From Paramarasmius palmivorus (Eukaryota > Basidiomycota > Agaricomycetes > Agaricales > Marasmiaceae): a DNA stretch of 64,000 bases. Below, one piece after another: positions 33,997 through 46,309 of this stretch. A program made the position numbers and the translations under genes. Positions within the stretch are counted from its first letter, which is position 1. Every line of letters starts with the position of its first letter. Location: assembly GCA_037176845.1 (NCBI GenBank), contig JAYKXP010000043.1, forward strand, positions 367,258-431,257, given 5' to 3'. Under the pieces are notes generated by a model. The model did not search any database. It was not told the origin of the DNA and saw only the letters and a list, made by a program, of their open reading frames with translations.

Positions 33997-35352
33997 GTGT
34001 CTCCTCTTGCGAGATGCACGACCCATACATCGAAGCAAACCCCCGACCGTACCAATCTCCATACCCCTCGTTCATCATCATCCATCAATTCAATACCCTC
34101 CGAAATCCTCGCCGATATCTTCGAACTCTGTCAACCCCAGGGAGACTGGAAGGATCCCCTCATACCGACGCTTGAGCGCATTGTAGCAGTGTGCAGTCAT
34201 TGGCGAGCAGTTGCCCTCGCAGCCCCATACCTTTGGTCTCAGATCAAGTTGTATGACCCAAAGGAAATGCACGTATCTTTGGTGCAGAGTTGGCTTGAGA
34301 GGTCGAGGACATGCCCCTTGATGCTGGCAATACGACAAGTGCCAGTCGACGCGAGATGTGGGGAAGATCAACCACTTCCTAGGACGGACGAGGCGACGAA
34401 CAGAATATTTGTTCTGTTATCGTACCATTTAAATCGCTGGCGGTCGTTGAAGCTTTTCCTTTGTCATATAACGGACATCCCTCAGCTACCTCCCTCATCA
34501 GCAGCTGCACCGTTGTTCGAGTGCTTGGAAATTGAAGACTTCTCCTTGACACCTTCCGTAGCTCGGGGCATCTGGGCAACGATTCATGCATATCCTTCTC
34601 TGCAACGAGTCGCCTGGTCCTCGGAGTTGAATCAAAAGGATTTCTTGCCCTGTTTGTCCAGTTGCGATTGGGGGAAACTCACCCATCTTACAGCCACGTT
34701 TTCAGTGGATGATACGTTGCTGAATTTGCTCATGCATTGCACGGCGCTGGTGTTTCTCGATGCTCACGAAGGGCCTTCCACTTCTGCGGTCATCTCCCCC
34801 AGACCCCCATTCGTGATGCCTAGGCTTCGAACATTGCATTTCCGTACAGAGGAGGCTCTTCTTGATCACCTCATCCTTCCGAGACTAGAAGAACTTATGC
34901 TGTACCATGACGAGGCGGGACTCCGTAAATGGGTGGATCTCTTCGCGCGCTCTTCATGTACCTTGAAAAGCGTTAACCTCAGTGTGGACAATAGCACCAC
35001 AAGAGAAGAGTTGGACGCTTTCTTTTCTTCTAGCTCAATGTCACAGGTTACGGAGCTTTACGCATATGAGGATTGGACCAGCAACCTACTTGTCCGAGGG
35101 CTAACAATGCATTCGGATAAGATGGTCATTCCCTCTCTACAACGATTAAATTTGGGAGTCTATAATTGCACAGAAGGTATACTCCAAGCGATGATCGAAT
35201 CTCGGATCAGCTATCAGCACACCCAACTCCACTTTGTCGATATCGCCCATGGAACATACCCGTATAGGACACTTGCAGACCGTAGTGCAGACGCACGCTA
35301 TCTGGAGAAACTGAACGCGAATGGTTTTAATGTTACATACAATGGGCCGTAA
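33997..35352 (+). CDS. F-box/LRR-like protein, tandem pair member 2
   Basis: One long exon, 451 residues as annotated; the true start may lie in an upstream exon. INSIPSEILADIFELCQPQG, then PTLERIVAVCSHWRAVALAA and PYLWSQIKLYDPKEMHVSLV match its neighbour at 32052-33455 nearly block for block. The Leu-rich body does too (FSVDDTLLNLLMHCTALVFL, LILPRLEELML, IPSLQRLNLGVYN). It converges on the large minus-strand gene, with only about 45 bp between stops. Confidence 0.8.
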   Translation: MSPLARCTTHTSKQTPDRTNLHTPRSSSSINSIPSEILADIFELCQPQGDWKDPLIPTLERIVAVCSHWRAVALAAPYLWSQIKLYDPKEMHVSLVQSWLERSRTCPLMLAIRQVPVDARCGEDQPLPRTDEATNRIFVLLSYHLNRWRSLKLFLCHITDIPQLPPSSAAAPLFECLEIEDFSLTPSVARGIWATIHAYPSLQRVAWSSELNQKDFLPCLSSCDWGKLTHLTATFSVDDTLLNLLMHCTALVFLDAHEGPSTSAVISPRPPFVMPRLRTLHFRTEEALLDHLILPRLEELMLYHDEAGLRKWVDLFARSSCTLKSVNLSVDNSTTREELDAFFSSSSMSQVTELYAYEDWTSNLLVRGLTMHSDKMVIPSLQRLNLGVYNCTEGILQAMIESRISYQHTQLHFVDIAHGTYPYRTLADRSADARYLEKLNANGFNVTYNGP

Positions 35353-35397
35353 ATTATACAGTACACTATTGTTCCCACCGCTGTTGTTGAGTTCATA

Positions 35398-37434
35398 CTA
35401 TATCACATATTCCCGAACCGCTACACCCAAACCCGACAAGCTACTGGTAATATTGACGATATTAGGATGCAATAAAAGGCTACCTGGAAACTGGAGTTCA
35501 GATATCCCCTTAAGTCTCCTGGCGTTTATCGTAGGTTTCAAATGGTTGGCGCCTTCTACCGACAAGTTCAGCACGATAGTCCGTTGAGGGGCAGGTCGGA
35601 AAGTCAACCCTTGCAGCAATGGCCATATGTCAACGTTGCAACCATGAATCTCTAGCCTCGTCAAGCTCGTCGATACATGGTTCCCGACCGTCCGGTCATT
35701 GAAAAGACCGTTCTGTTTGTCCCACTCCGTGTCCGGCTTGCCAATATCGCCACCAACGAGATACATTGTTTCCAATAGCGGACATTGGTCGACCACTTTC
35801 CGACAGTCATTGAAAGAAATCTGCATATTCTCGAGCCTGATGCATATTAACTCGTTGAACGGAAGGTGATTAACCTCGGAAGGAAGAAGCACGCTATGAT
35901 CCTGCTGCTGAAATGAGATCCCTTTGAATGCGAACTGACGTAGACTTGGGGCTCGTATCTGTGCTTCCTGGTCGAAGGAATGGAGATCTGAGTCGTGAAC
36001 GACGGCTCTGGGTGCTATGTTTCCTGCGGGTACATATGTCCAACCACTAGTAGCGGACCACCGATGATCGTCGGCATCACATTGTACCACCGCTTCAGAG
36101 AGCGCAACAGCGTCTCTGTTATCCATATGGCCCTCGCTCCTTTCTCCTACGAAGGAATCGAGAATGTCGATGGCGGTCTGGAAGAAGTTGGGTATGCGTA
36201 TACGGAAGTTGTTGCCTCTGAAATTCTCCATCTCTGGGAACAGGTCCCGCACACGATGAGTCGTTCTGAAATCGTACTCGAACTCGAATGTCCCTTTGAC
36301 CGAGGGATGTCGGAGCCAAAGCCTATAGTCGTTTGGATCGACCGAATCTGGTGCGCGGCTGAGTAGTTTGTAGGAAGATGACTCGCCGAGAGCAAAGTCA
36401 CGATAAGATGAGGTGATGCCTTCGGGAAGGTTGATACGGAAGTATACGGAATTGGTGAGCTCGCGTGCACGACGTCTTTCCATGTCAATGGCCATGCCGC
36501 TTGGCAGTACCTTGAGCTTGGTTTCTATACTGTCGTGAGGAGGTAATGGAGTCGGCCGAAGGGAAGGTGATAGGGTTTGCTCCAGGTCGCTCGAAAGTGG
36601 CTTCCTAGGAGGCTTGCTGAAGGATGGAGTAGGAGAGACAAAAGGTGTTTCGAAGTCGACAGCCTGGTGCTGTTCAGGTACGATTTTGGAGGACGATGGA
36701 GTGGCCGTGGACGTGTCAGTTGAGATGAGATGCGTCGCGTCTGTTGTCTCCGATAATGCAGGTATGGGAAGCGCCCCCAGTGCCGCTTTTCGGTGCAACG
36801 CTTGCTTCAGACGGCGTGGTGAGAAGATGTTTGACATTGTTTTCAGGAGAGTGAGAGTGAATAGCGTGGCGAATAGCGTAAAAAATATCGTGAAAGTGAT
36901 GACCATGTAGGCGAGCACAACAGTGAAGATTTTTGACAAGAGGGACTCTATCGCAAGGTCCACCGTATGCTCAACCATCCATTGGGAGAACGATGTTGTT
37001 GCCAGTCGCAAGTTGCTAGAAATAGCGGAAAACGAGAAGCTGAATGGCCGCGATAAGACTGAAACTTCTACGACCATTTCTAGTCGAATAATGCGCAGCA
37101 AAACGAGCAAAACGGTTGACTGGACCCATCTTGGAAGCCTAACAGGCAGGATTTTTGGCAGTGTAGGCATGAAGGGGATATTCGTGCGTGTGTTGGCGGC
37201 GTTAGGGATCGTAAAGGAGTCGTGGGTTGGGATAGGTGATTCTTGCATCTTACTCTGGCCATGTAAATGATAAACCAAATAGAACAAGGTCTCCACGGGT
37301 ACTAAGCACCACATAAACGTCAAAGCAAAGTTCAAAGATGTACAAAGAGGGTAACGCACGCAGACACGGCCGCCCACAAAATCAACGAAAATACAAGGAC
37401 CACCAAAATCGTCGGGGTCATCTCCCAATAACAT
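35398..37434 (-). CDS. Large membrane-anchored protein with LRR-like C-terminus, family unknown
   Basis: A single open frame of 678 codons. Residues about 34-56, 104-118 and 169-198 are hydrophobic and likely membrane segments. Residues about 200-320 are a Ser/Thr/Pro-rich linker. The C-terminal 300 residues are soluble and LRR-like (LTRLEIHGCNVDIWPLLQGL, FNELICIRLENMQISF). I do not recognise the family. The N-terminus is uncertain: another frame at about 37320-37440 offers MTPTILVVLVFSLILWAA, a better membrane start, so a separate first exon may replace the first 30 or so residues. Confidence 0.7.
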   Translation of the reverse strand: MLLGDDPDDFGGPCIFVDFVGGRVCVRYPLCTSLNFALTFMWCLVPVETLFYLVYHLHGQSKMQESPIPTHDSFTIPNAANTRTNIPFMPTLPKILPVRLPRWVQSTVLLVLLRIIRLEMVVEVSVLSRPFSFSFSAISSNLRLATTSFSQWMVEHTVDLAIESLLSKIFTVVLAYMVITFTIFFTLFATLFTLTLLKTMSNIFSPRRLKQALHRKAALGALPIPALSETTDATHLISTDTSTATPSSSKIVPEQHQAVDFETPFVSPTPSFSKPPRKPLSSDLEQTLSPSLRPTPLPPHDSIETKLKVLPSGMAIDMERRRARELTNSVYFRINLPEGITSSYRDFALGESSSYKLLSRAPDSVDPNDYRLWLRHPSVKGTFEFEYDFRTTHRVRDLFPEMENFRGNNFRIRIPNFFQTAIDILDSFVGERSEGHMDNRDAVALSEAVVQCDADDHRWSATSGWTYVPAGNIAPRAVVHDSDLHSFDQEAQIRAPSLRQFAFKGISFQQQDHSVLLPSEVNHLPFNELICIRLENMQISFNDCRKVVDQCPLLETMYLVGGDIGKPDTEWDKQNGLFNDRTVGNHVSTSLTRLEIHGCNVDIWPLLQGLTFRPAPQRTIVLNLSVEGANHLKPTINARRLKGISELQFPGSLLLHPNIVNITSSLSGLGVAVREYVI

Positions 37435-37877
37435 CTCGTTTGCCGGGGTAAAATTCTCGATAATACGAGGAATATAGCTGGCTTTTTAAGTGATATGACT
37501 GTTTGTACGAGAGCCGATGCCTTCAATCCAGTCGGATTCTTGGTCTATGATTCGGGTAACGAGTCAAACGTTTGGCCTGGTGACAGTGGATTGAACTTAC
37601 GAAGGGGTAGAGCATTCGAGAATGGTCCTATGGTGGTCTAGTAAGGAAAATGACAAGGTCATTTCGATGCAGAGGGCGAGAAACTGTAGCAGACGATGGT
37701 GTTCAAGGAGACACTACACTAACGGGCGCTTAATATTGCATCCCTCGTTCGCAACAACATCGTAAATAGTAATCCTGTCGTAGGCACAATAAATAGAGGT
37801 ATATAGCTGACAGGACATGTAGTTTGTATCGAAGGTTGACATAGGGATAGAGAAAGAATGGACGAAGGAACATCCTT
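37435..37877. other. Intergenic region, no gene seen
   Basis: Upstream region of the large membrane gene and 3' flank of the CFEM gene. No supported coding content. Confidence 0.4.
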
Positions 37878-38420
37878 CTACAAAGACAAAACACTGCCAA
37901 GAATCGCTCCACCAATAGCAACACCCACAGCGATGGATCCGGCAGCACCCAAGACCGCCTTTTCAGTTGCACCACTCTTGCTGGTAGTAGTGCTAGAGCT
38001 CGTGCTGTTGGTGCTGTTTGAAGATGTGGAAGAAGCGACTGAATAGGGGAACGGAAATCAGAAAATAGTCGATGAGAGCAATAGCAGAAACATACGAGCA
38101 GAACAAGTAGAATTCTGTGAACTAGCTGCGGCTGCCTGTTCTTCGGTGGTACAGTTTGCAAGACATTTCTGGGCGGATTCCAGGAAGGTTTGTGAGGTAC
38201 AGATGCAAGTCAAGTTCGTTCTGTGGAACCAACAATCGTCAATGACCTACGTCCAGAATTTGAAAGAAGGCACTTACAGAGATCCACATCCGCCTTCTTG
38301 AACTGCGGACATACTGCACTGCAGAACGCACTCTGGCAGAGAAGCTGTAGAAGACGAGTTCGTCTGTGCCGAAGCAATAGCGGCAAGGCCGAGCAACGCA
38401 AGGAACTGACTGGCCAACAT
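37878..38420 (-). CDS. CFEM-domain protein with GPI-anchor-type tail
   Basis: Three exons, about 143 residues. The signal peptide is MLASQFLALLGLAAIASA. The CFEM block is LPECVLQCSMSAVQEGGCGS, then after an intron NLTCICTSQTF, KCLANCTTEEQ and NSTCSA, with eight cysteines. A Ser/Thr/Asn-rich stalk (SSTSSNSTNSTSSSTTTSKS) is followed by a hydrophobic C-terminus (AIGGAILGSVLSL), the pattern of a GPI-anchored wall or membrane protein. Known: CFEM proteins act at the fungal surface, some in haem uptake. No iron-binding Asp is assigned here. Confidence 0.88.
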
Positions 38421-41400
38421 CGTAAGGAGCGGAAGAATGAGTTGAACCACGAAACGCGAGCAGGGAACTACCGGAATCCAAGCATGAGGGACAGGCTTTT
38501 ATGTGCCAACGAAACGAGCTAAGCGTTACGGAGGGCGGATGCTGGTAGAATATTGCGTATCAAAAGCTCTGCGGATCACGGTTTGTGTAGAATTGGTACT
38601 TGAGAAGGCGGAACGCTAAACGTGGAGCAGATGGCTATAAGAATGAGCGATATATATCCACCATTGAATATCGGGACTTACAATATTCGCCTGGAATGAT
38701 GCTGGCAAGTAATATTTGCAACGTTAAGTTTTAATTGAACCTCGAAAAGCGAACTGGGGTGCAATAAGTCATTCCATGTGACTATGGATCTCTTTTCTCG
38801 AACAAAGATTCGCCGAGTGGAGTCTAAGAAGGATCCGCACCATATTCAGATTAGGATTCGCGGTGGTGGTTAATTGGCAAGACGATATCCGATTTTCATA
38901 TTCGGAACTCTACGACGGCCCCAATCCCGCCCACTATGACCTAAACGAACGATAAGCTCAGACTATCCGAGTCGGTAGGGAGACATGCTTAGTACCCTTT
39001 GGACGGTGAGCGTACCGAGTCGGCAAGGTCACCTCTGCATTGGCTTCGAGATCTGCGAGGCTCCTGTCTGAGTATAATCCTCGCCTGAGAGGGATATGGT
39101 CATGATCATTCGCCTAGAAGCACCAGTAGTTCTTCTGCTAACGAGAGATACTGTGTCACGGGCACTATGTACTGTTAACGACAAGGAGCCAAACAAGAAA
39201 TTGAAAACGCACGATTTCTGCTTTGGAAACCATTTGTCCGGTAGAGGTTACATAGGCATGATGCTGTGGTAGATGTTGGGTAGATGCACCGCTCGCTGTC
39301 CCTGGAGAAAGGCGGCAATGTGCCTGTATGCAATCTAGCTCAATACGGAGACGGAAAGTATGCAATGAGCGTAAATCACCTACGTGTTCGGTTACACAAA
39401 ACCGTTGAATCTTGACTGTTCGATAGATGGAATCGGTATTCTCCTAGAGCCGTGCCAGGTCCCGAACAGTCCATCAACATCAATATGTTCGCCGGAAGAC
39501 CCTGTAACACGAGAGATATGCTTTGTCTTTCCTTTCTTCCGATTTCCATTTTTGCCATTACAGTAGGTAGCGGTCGTGCGACTGACGGTGCTGAAAGAAG
39601 GAATGTCATGAGCGGGGCATTTCCAGGAGACTCACAACGACTTACCATGTATTGATACACCAGCACACGTGAACTATCGCTCTCCTTCGCACTCGCTTTG
39701 TCTCCTTAGTGCCAGTAGTTCCGGCCAATCTCCTGGAAAATGCATTCAACTAAAGTCAATACAGATTTAAAGATGTTACCATACACCTGGTGCTCTCCGT
39801 TCTCCGGCTCCCGCGCCTCTACTATAAACAGCCTGAGGCCCATTCATATGTTCATGACATGGTCATGATAGGTTCTTCGTTCCGGAGGTCATGGTCTCCC
39901 ATGGAAGATTCGGATAACGCTGGTGATGGTATGAGTGAGAGCCGTAATTGCTGTTAGCGCCTTGGTTGATTTCTCACCCCCATGACCTCTAGCTATTTTG
40001 TCATTTCAACAGCAGAACTCGTCTTCTAGAGAACACCGAGGCTTTGGCACGAAAAAATAGATCAAGGAATACAGAATGAAGGTATTATAAACCTCCACTC
40101 GGAGTGGGTTCATCATCCTGACTGAGCACCAATCTGATTGCTTTTTTAGACTTTGGACATTGACTTGCGGTATGGTCATGGCTGGAGCGTCTGCTCAATG
40201 TGGTCCGTCAACAGGGTCCGACCTTCTTTCCGTACAGATAAGTGGGTTTGAGGTCTAGGCACGACATGCCGATGCATTTGTGGTCACCCGGAGAAAAAGG
40301 GTCAAGGACCTGTGAGTACATACATTCAACTTTATACACAGTACAGGGCGCATATTCTCTTCAACCCGCTTCTTTTGTTGACCGGAGCTTTCACAAGACT
40401 CTTTATGACCAAAAGAAGTACAAGGCTGGTGCTCCAACAGATGGTCCTCTTACGAAAACCCGCAGCCGCCCAAATATCTAACGTTCCGCTCGTAACTTGC
40501 TCTTGGAGTTGCGCTGTCCTGCTTCACCGACCCGGCACACCCGTGGGTAGCCGAGTTTGTTCCCTCGTTCAAAACACGCTGTCCAAAGGCTTCTCCTACG
40601 GATAGGCGTGTATTTACGTACCTGCGGAGCGTGGCGAGTCTTCGAGCATTCTGCACCATCTATTCCTATTCTTACTGATATTATTGGATTCTGTAGGTCC
40701 ACGCCGACGATGCACGCTACCAGGCCACTCTGAATTGAGGAAAGACGCAAAAATAGTCTCCTACCCCATTCGATCGCATGATCAACGCCAAGTTATTCAG
40801 AATGACTGGGAGTTTCCAGGAGTTTCCTTCTGGTGTCCTCGGGGCTCTTATCTGCTATCACAAAAATATCCTCCACCATACATACTCACTGCCAGGCAGG
40901 CAATGCCATTCGAAACGCGTCACTTGCTGGCACCGTTTGAACGGTTGATTTAGGTGATTCTTGATGAACAATTTTGATTTCTTCCCGCCGGGCTGATCAT
41001 CATCATCTCTGTAGATTCCCTGACTTGTTCAACCTTCTTCGACTGATGTTCTTTCAAAGCGCGTCAATTCCAAGAATGCCAATCGACATTCTAGATTTCT
41101 GCCCCCCGCCACTGATTGCGCAGCCATGTGTACCCGCATCCACGCACTCCAAGCCTCGTGTCACGTCGCCGAGATGTGAGTCCATGCGAACCTCTGCCAT
41201 TCGTAGTAATTAAGACCCAACAAACACTGATATCCATCAGTTATCAAGGTTCATTGATTTTCTGACTTGGCTCTGTTGGACTCTGGATAGCGATACTCCC
41301 CCTCCGCTGGAGGAGGAAGCGGCCGCTTGTTCCTTGTCTTGAGGCCTTACTTCGACCCCATCTTCGCGTATTTCGCGGCATTCCCGATGCTCGAGGAACA

Positions 41401-42129
41401 TGAAGCTTTGCTGGCGTTCACGTAATAACTCTGGCCCTGGTCCCTCGAAATTCAATCGACAATCATTCGGCTCATTTACTGGGCGGCGAAAGCACTCAAT
41501 CGGGATAAAAGGCGGCCGACACACCGAATGCCTGCAGCCGAGCTCATTGTGCTGTAGACTGGTTGCAAAGAAGATCCATTGCAGTGGGCGTGGAGGGCGC
41601 CCAATGGACAACAGCAACGGAAGACCGGTGATTTATCGATGCATGGAGCTATATTACACCAGCATTACACCCCCCAAATTGAAAACTTTTATCCTCTTAC
41701 AAGCATATGAATAATGTACGCGGATCCCGGCGTATTCATGTTCAGTAGCTACGTAGCGAGAAATGCAATGAAATGTCTCTTGCGCCTTGTCTTTCTGTCC
41801 ACGTCAGTGTCAAACAAAGTAGGACTACTCCTGTGTCGTGTATACTCGTAAACATTTTTTGTTCAGAAACAGGTTCCTGTGTAGAAGTTTCTCGGGCGAA
41901 GCGCCGCCGTGCAGGCGGACACATGGCAGGGAGACACCCGTGGGAAGAGACCCCATTAGGCATATCGCCGTGATCCCAGTGATCGGTAGCGCCCTCCATT
42001 CGCATTCTGTGCTACGACACCCATCTCTGTCTGTTACGACTTAGTCCCGACTCTCTCTATACCCCCCCATACCCATGTACTGAAAGCAAGTCGTTCACGA
42101 AAGACATACGAGGATACTACTAGGAAAAT
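38421..42129. other. 3.7-kb region without a confident gene
   Basis: Coding-like fragments occur but none makes a complete gene. Minus 39248-39666 (QGLPANILMLMDCSGPG, then via an intron HIAAFLQGQRAVHLPNIYHS). Plus 40242-40481 (ends YKAGAPTDGPLTKTRSRPNI). Plus 40684-40953. Minus 41237-41617 (126 codons, ends with a Ser/Gly-rich stretch and VRKSMNLDN). None is recognised; they may be relics, small genes or chance. The right end holds the promoter of the HSF-type gene. Confidence 0.4.
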
Positions 42130-44890
42130 ATGGAATCCTACGACCCTCATTCTCAGCCTCAACACTGGTATACCACATCTGCGCCCGGTCAAGACTCCCA
42201 AGGACAGCAAGCTCAACAAGGAGGAAATCTCTCTTTGAACCTCTCTTCGTTGTCGGTGAACCCTTCGGGTAGCGGTGGCGTTATGTCGCCTATTACAGCC
42301 TATCCAACTCAGCAGGGTCAGCCAGGTGCACGTATACATGGATATCATCCCCAAAACTCTGAGTCGAACAGAAGAGTTCCATTACGGATCACAACGTCTG
42401 GATCGTCATCGGGAACAGGGAGCGGAGAGAGGAAGAGGAGTTTTACCACGTCAAATCCTCCCAGCGCGAATCCAAGTGGCCCAAGTTCTTCTATACCTGC
42501 AGATTCATCCGACGACCTCCACAACCTTTCTTCACATCAACTACATCAAATTGAAGACATTGATGGCCCGGGTCAACCAGGTGGTGGCAATGCTGGCACA
42601 CCGATGGACATGGACGATTTTTCATCTGTACCTCCATCGTCGGCGGTATCGACTACAGCGCCTGGCGGTGGCTTTGGAAATGGCGGTAGCCCTGTAGATG
42701 GTACGGGCAGCGATGACTCCAGCTCGGGCGGGCCTACCATTGAGAACGGTGGTGGGCCCAGCATGTCTGGATATCCTGGACCTCCACCAACGAGCTCGAA
42801 CGGAGTCACGGGTGGGGTCAATGGTATCGGTCCATTGGGTACCGGCCTCGGAGGCGGGATGGGCGCCAGTATGGGCATGCTGGGTAAACCCATGCCGACC
42901 AACAACTTCGTAACCAAGCTCTATCAGTAAGTTGCTACTGTATTGAGCCGTTCATTCCAGCGCCTTTCTCCCTTTACGGACTCTTCTCTCCATCCACTGT
43001 TTATCCCTATGTGAAGCCCCACGCTTTCACCTCCGACCTCGATATCTATATCCCCTTCCATGCTTCTTCATTCAGTAACTAACTCTTTCATTCAACAGAA
43101 TGATCAATGACCCCAAATCCGCTCATTTCATATCATGGACCGAACTAGGCACCTCTTTCGTGGTTTCGAATGTCGGCGAATTCTCAAGGAGCATTCTAGG
43201 CAGCCACTTCAAACACAACAACGTCAGTATCCATTCTATTCACTCTTGTACCTTCCTTCCATCCTCTCAGTCTCCAGGAGCGTCTACTGACTTTTCACGT
43301 AGTTCTCTTCATTCGTTCGTCAACTCAACATGTATGGATTTCACAAGATAAACCGTACTCCTCGGACTCAGCGCCTCTCCTCGTCATCATCGTCCTCCGA
43401 CGGGCAGACGTGGGAGTTTAGTCACCACAAGTTCCTGCGCGGGAGACCAGATCTCCTGGACGAAATCAAGAGGAAGGCCCTCGAACCGGATCCCGGAGGT
43501 GTCAAGGCAAGGGTCGAGCTACCAGGAGAGGTAAGTGCAAGAGAGCTTTCATGATCTTGGCGGTGCAGGAAAGGTTTCAGGGCAATCGTTTTCAGATTGA
43601 GGCTGGACTATCCGCTCCTGCCGGGACTTACTTCACTTCTCCGCTCTTTCCTTGAAAGGTTAAACTGACGTTTTACTCTATGACCACAGGTGGCAGCTCA
43701 ACTAACTTCGATGCGCGACGAAAATCGGCGGATGTGGGATCAATTGAACGCTGAACGAAGGAAGGTTGACAAGCTCGTTGGAGTTGTCAATCGGCTTTGG
43801 GATTATGTCGGTAAAATTGGCGGAGGAGGTTGGTGTCGCTCGTTTTCTTCGGTTTTGAGTATGACGTTTGTTAACACCGTTCCGTATAGTTCCTCCTTTC
43901 CCCATCGCCGAACTCCTTGACAGCTCTCCCGTTACCGTACCATCCTCGCACCCTACACTCTCCTCTTCGACACCAGGAACTGCTACCCCCTCTCTATCTG
44001 CCTCTACTTCCACGTCCTCAAACCCCGACACGCCCGCAACCGAACCCGGTGCCGAAAATCCAAATATCTTCGTAACATCTCCTCCAAACAATGCCGGAGC
44101 CAACGCCCGTTTCAATATGATGCATTCGCACTCGATGCATCCCATTTCGGGCTCGGGTAGTGTTGGTAGTAGCCCGACGACCATGGATTTCCCGCCTCAT
44201 ATCCACGGGCACGGACATAACCATTACGGTGTACCTCAGTTCGGTCACGCCCATGGACTGAGCCGGCAACATAGCTTCCCATCTCACTTCAATCCCGCGA
44301 ATACTAGTGCTTCCAGAGCTGGAAGTCCTGGGGCTGGACCTAACGTCAATGCTGATAACGGCAGCTCCAACGGCCCCGATGCCACTATGGGCGACACTAC
44401 CAGCATGTTTGATGATGCCTCGACCAATACCACAACGTCAAGCGAAGGCCGAGGATCGGTCAAGAGGCAGCGCATGAGCGATGACGATTTGCTTACCATG
44501 AATAGCATGAACCATAATGGTTCCGGTGATGTTTATGGAGGTCATTTCTCACACCACGCACCTACACATCCTCATACACCAACTCATAACCATCATCACT
44601 TGCCTCACCAGCACACCCATCTATCTCCAGAGTCGCATGTGACCGGGAAGAAGTTCTCAACGCGAGCGAGATCAGATTCTGCACCGTTGGGGTACTTGGG
44701 TGGTCAAGGCGGTGGTGGGCAGTTGCAGTCTTGGGGTGGACCTGCTGGTCGACCCCGAAGTGGTAGTGGGATGTTGCATCGCGGCATGGTTGTACCAAAC
44801 ATTCGTGCCAACGGCGGTATGGGTGGTCAAAGCAGTATTGGAGGTGGTGGTATGGGTGCTCAAGGCGGAGGTGGGGGTCAAGGTAGATGA
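42130..44890 (+). CDS. HSF-type DNA-binding transcription factor
   Basis: Five exons join in frame. Residues 1 to about 250 are a Gly/Ser/Pro/Gln-rich, low-complexity N-terminal region. The HSF DNA-binding domain then spans introns: [64 protein letters not shown]. This is followed by [16 protein letters not shown] and a coiled-coil-like stretch ([20 protein letters not shown]). The C-terminal half is Ser/Thr- and His-rich (long HGHGHNH- and [13 protein letters not shown] tracts) and ends in a Gly-rich tail. HSF proteins trimerise and bind nGAAn elements. Basidiomycetes have several HSF-type genes, so I do not assign a specific symbol. The introns inside the domain are conserved-type positions. 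Confidence 0.92.
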
Positions 44891-46309
44891 TGTTAGTGTG
44901 GAGATAAAAATATGCTGTGGCTGTTAGCCGTGGCTCAGGCTGGGAGGAGATGATGTCGGTGGCGTCGCCTTCGAGCACTTTCAAAAAACTACGCAGAGTT
45001 CATCCACGACTTGCACCCGATACGACCCGATAACGATTCCTTTCTGTCGCGAATCACCTCTTTCTGTCCAGTATATTCGATATCGTGAAAACTCAAATGT
45101 CGCCAAAGCCGTCATTCGGCGTTCATACCCCTTCGCTGTATCATAACCCAACTCGGAGCACGCTGTACATATCCCTGCTAGCTCGCCTCCCCGCGTTTCT
45201 TGTTCATGTTTTGTACATCAACCCAAGACCTTCCTCCCTGTCTCCATAAACGGACCTCTCTTCCTTCCAACATGTGCTTATATCCCTGTTTCTTTCTTGC
45301 CCAATGCTGTCGGTATTATTCTCACTCCTAGATGTCCCAGAAAAGCAATACAAGATGTCGACACTTTCGTACCTCTGCTTTCTGTTTGTTTATTATTTCA
45401 CTTGCTTTGATCGTTTGTTGGTTTTGACTCATATCGTTCAATCGACGATCTGTTTTCTTTTTGCCTTTTTTTACCTCCTGATTTGTCTCACTTGATTCCA
45501 TTCGTGGTTATCTTTTTTTTTCCGGCCTCTGGTACATCATTTGTCATTTACCCTCAGAGGCCTCTGATTCCCATTTCATAGCTTTCTTGTCATCATCTTC
45601 GGCTTTTTGGATGTGATCTTGTTTCCAACTCGGACATCTTTTACGTGCTTTAGACCTGTTTTCCGCCCAAGCTTACCCTACACCCGATGCCGAGCCACAT
45701 AGGATCTAACCCCCGATTCACCTGTGGCTCTTGCACGGTTCTCACTCCTTTCGACCTTGGTTTATTCGTCATGGCTGGTATTTATCTTGGTTCGGGATTC
45801 ACACCCTGTTTTTTATCCCCTTCTTGCACATAACACGCTCATTTGGCCTCTATTATTTAACGACTTTTTGTCCCCTGTTCCCTCGCTCAACCTGTTTTGT
45901 TGCTCGCCTTCTCTGTACTTATCCGCTCTACATAGATGTGTATAACCATCACCGATCCGTATAAATGGAGACACCAAAAATGCTTGCAATTCTTGGGATA
46001 ATGATAACTTGTGATGTAGATTACACGGGAAGGCGTAAGTATGGTACAGTAAACGGTAAGGACAGTACATGGACGGTAAAAGCCGGATGTAGACGTGACA
46101 ACATATCGAACCAAGAGAAGGGGAAAGACGTGCAGTAGAAATAGAACGCGGAAATCTGGAACGCGTAGCTAGAACAGTCGCCGAATAGGCCGTCTGAGCA
46201 TAATGAAAGGTAATGGGGGTACTTGGGAAACCATATCAACAATCAGCCTGTCTTTCGACGGTCCCGTTAAACATTGACATTGAGAGAGAGCCAATATGTC
46301 CATTCTGAA
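44891..46309. other. Pyrimidine-rich 3' flank and intergenic region
   Basis: From about 45060 to 45960 the plus strand is strongly C+T-rich, with T-runs (about 45511-45520) and CTTTCTT-like words. No convincing coding frame on either strand despite several open stretches, which are expected from the composition. Includes the 3' UTR of the HSF-type gene. Confidence 0.5.

Noticed and set aside
42573..42917. Pro-rich 114-codon minus-strand frame
   Set aside because: Antisense shadow of the Gly-rich N-terminus of the HSF-type protein.
44562..44984. 140-codon minus-strand frame
   Set aside because: Antisense of the His- and Gly-rich C-terminal exon of the HSF-type gene.
45274..45964. Several hydrophobic plus-strand frames suggesting membrane proteins
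   Set aside because: C+T-rich DNA gives Leu/Phe/Ser-rich frames by composition; no conserved starts or splice joins.
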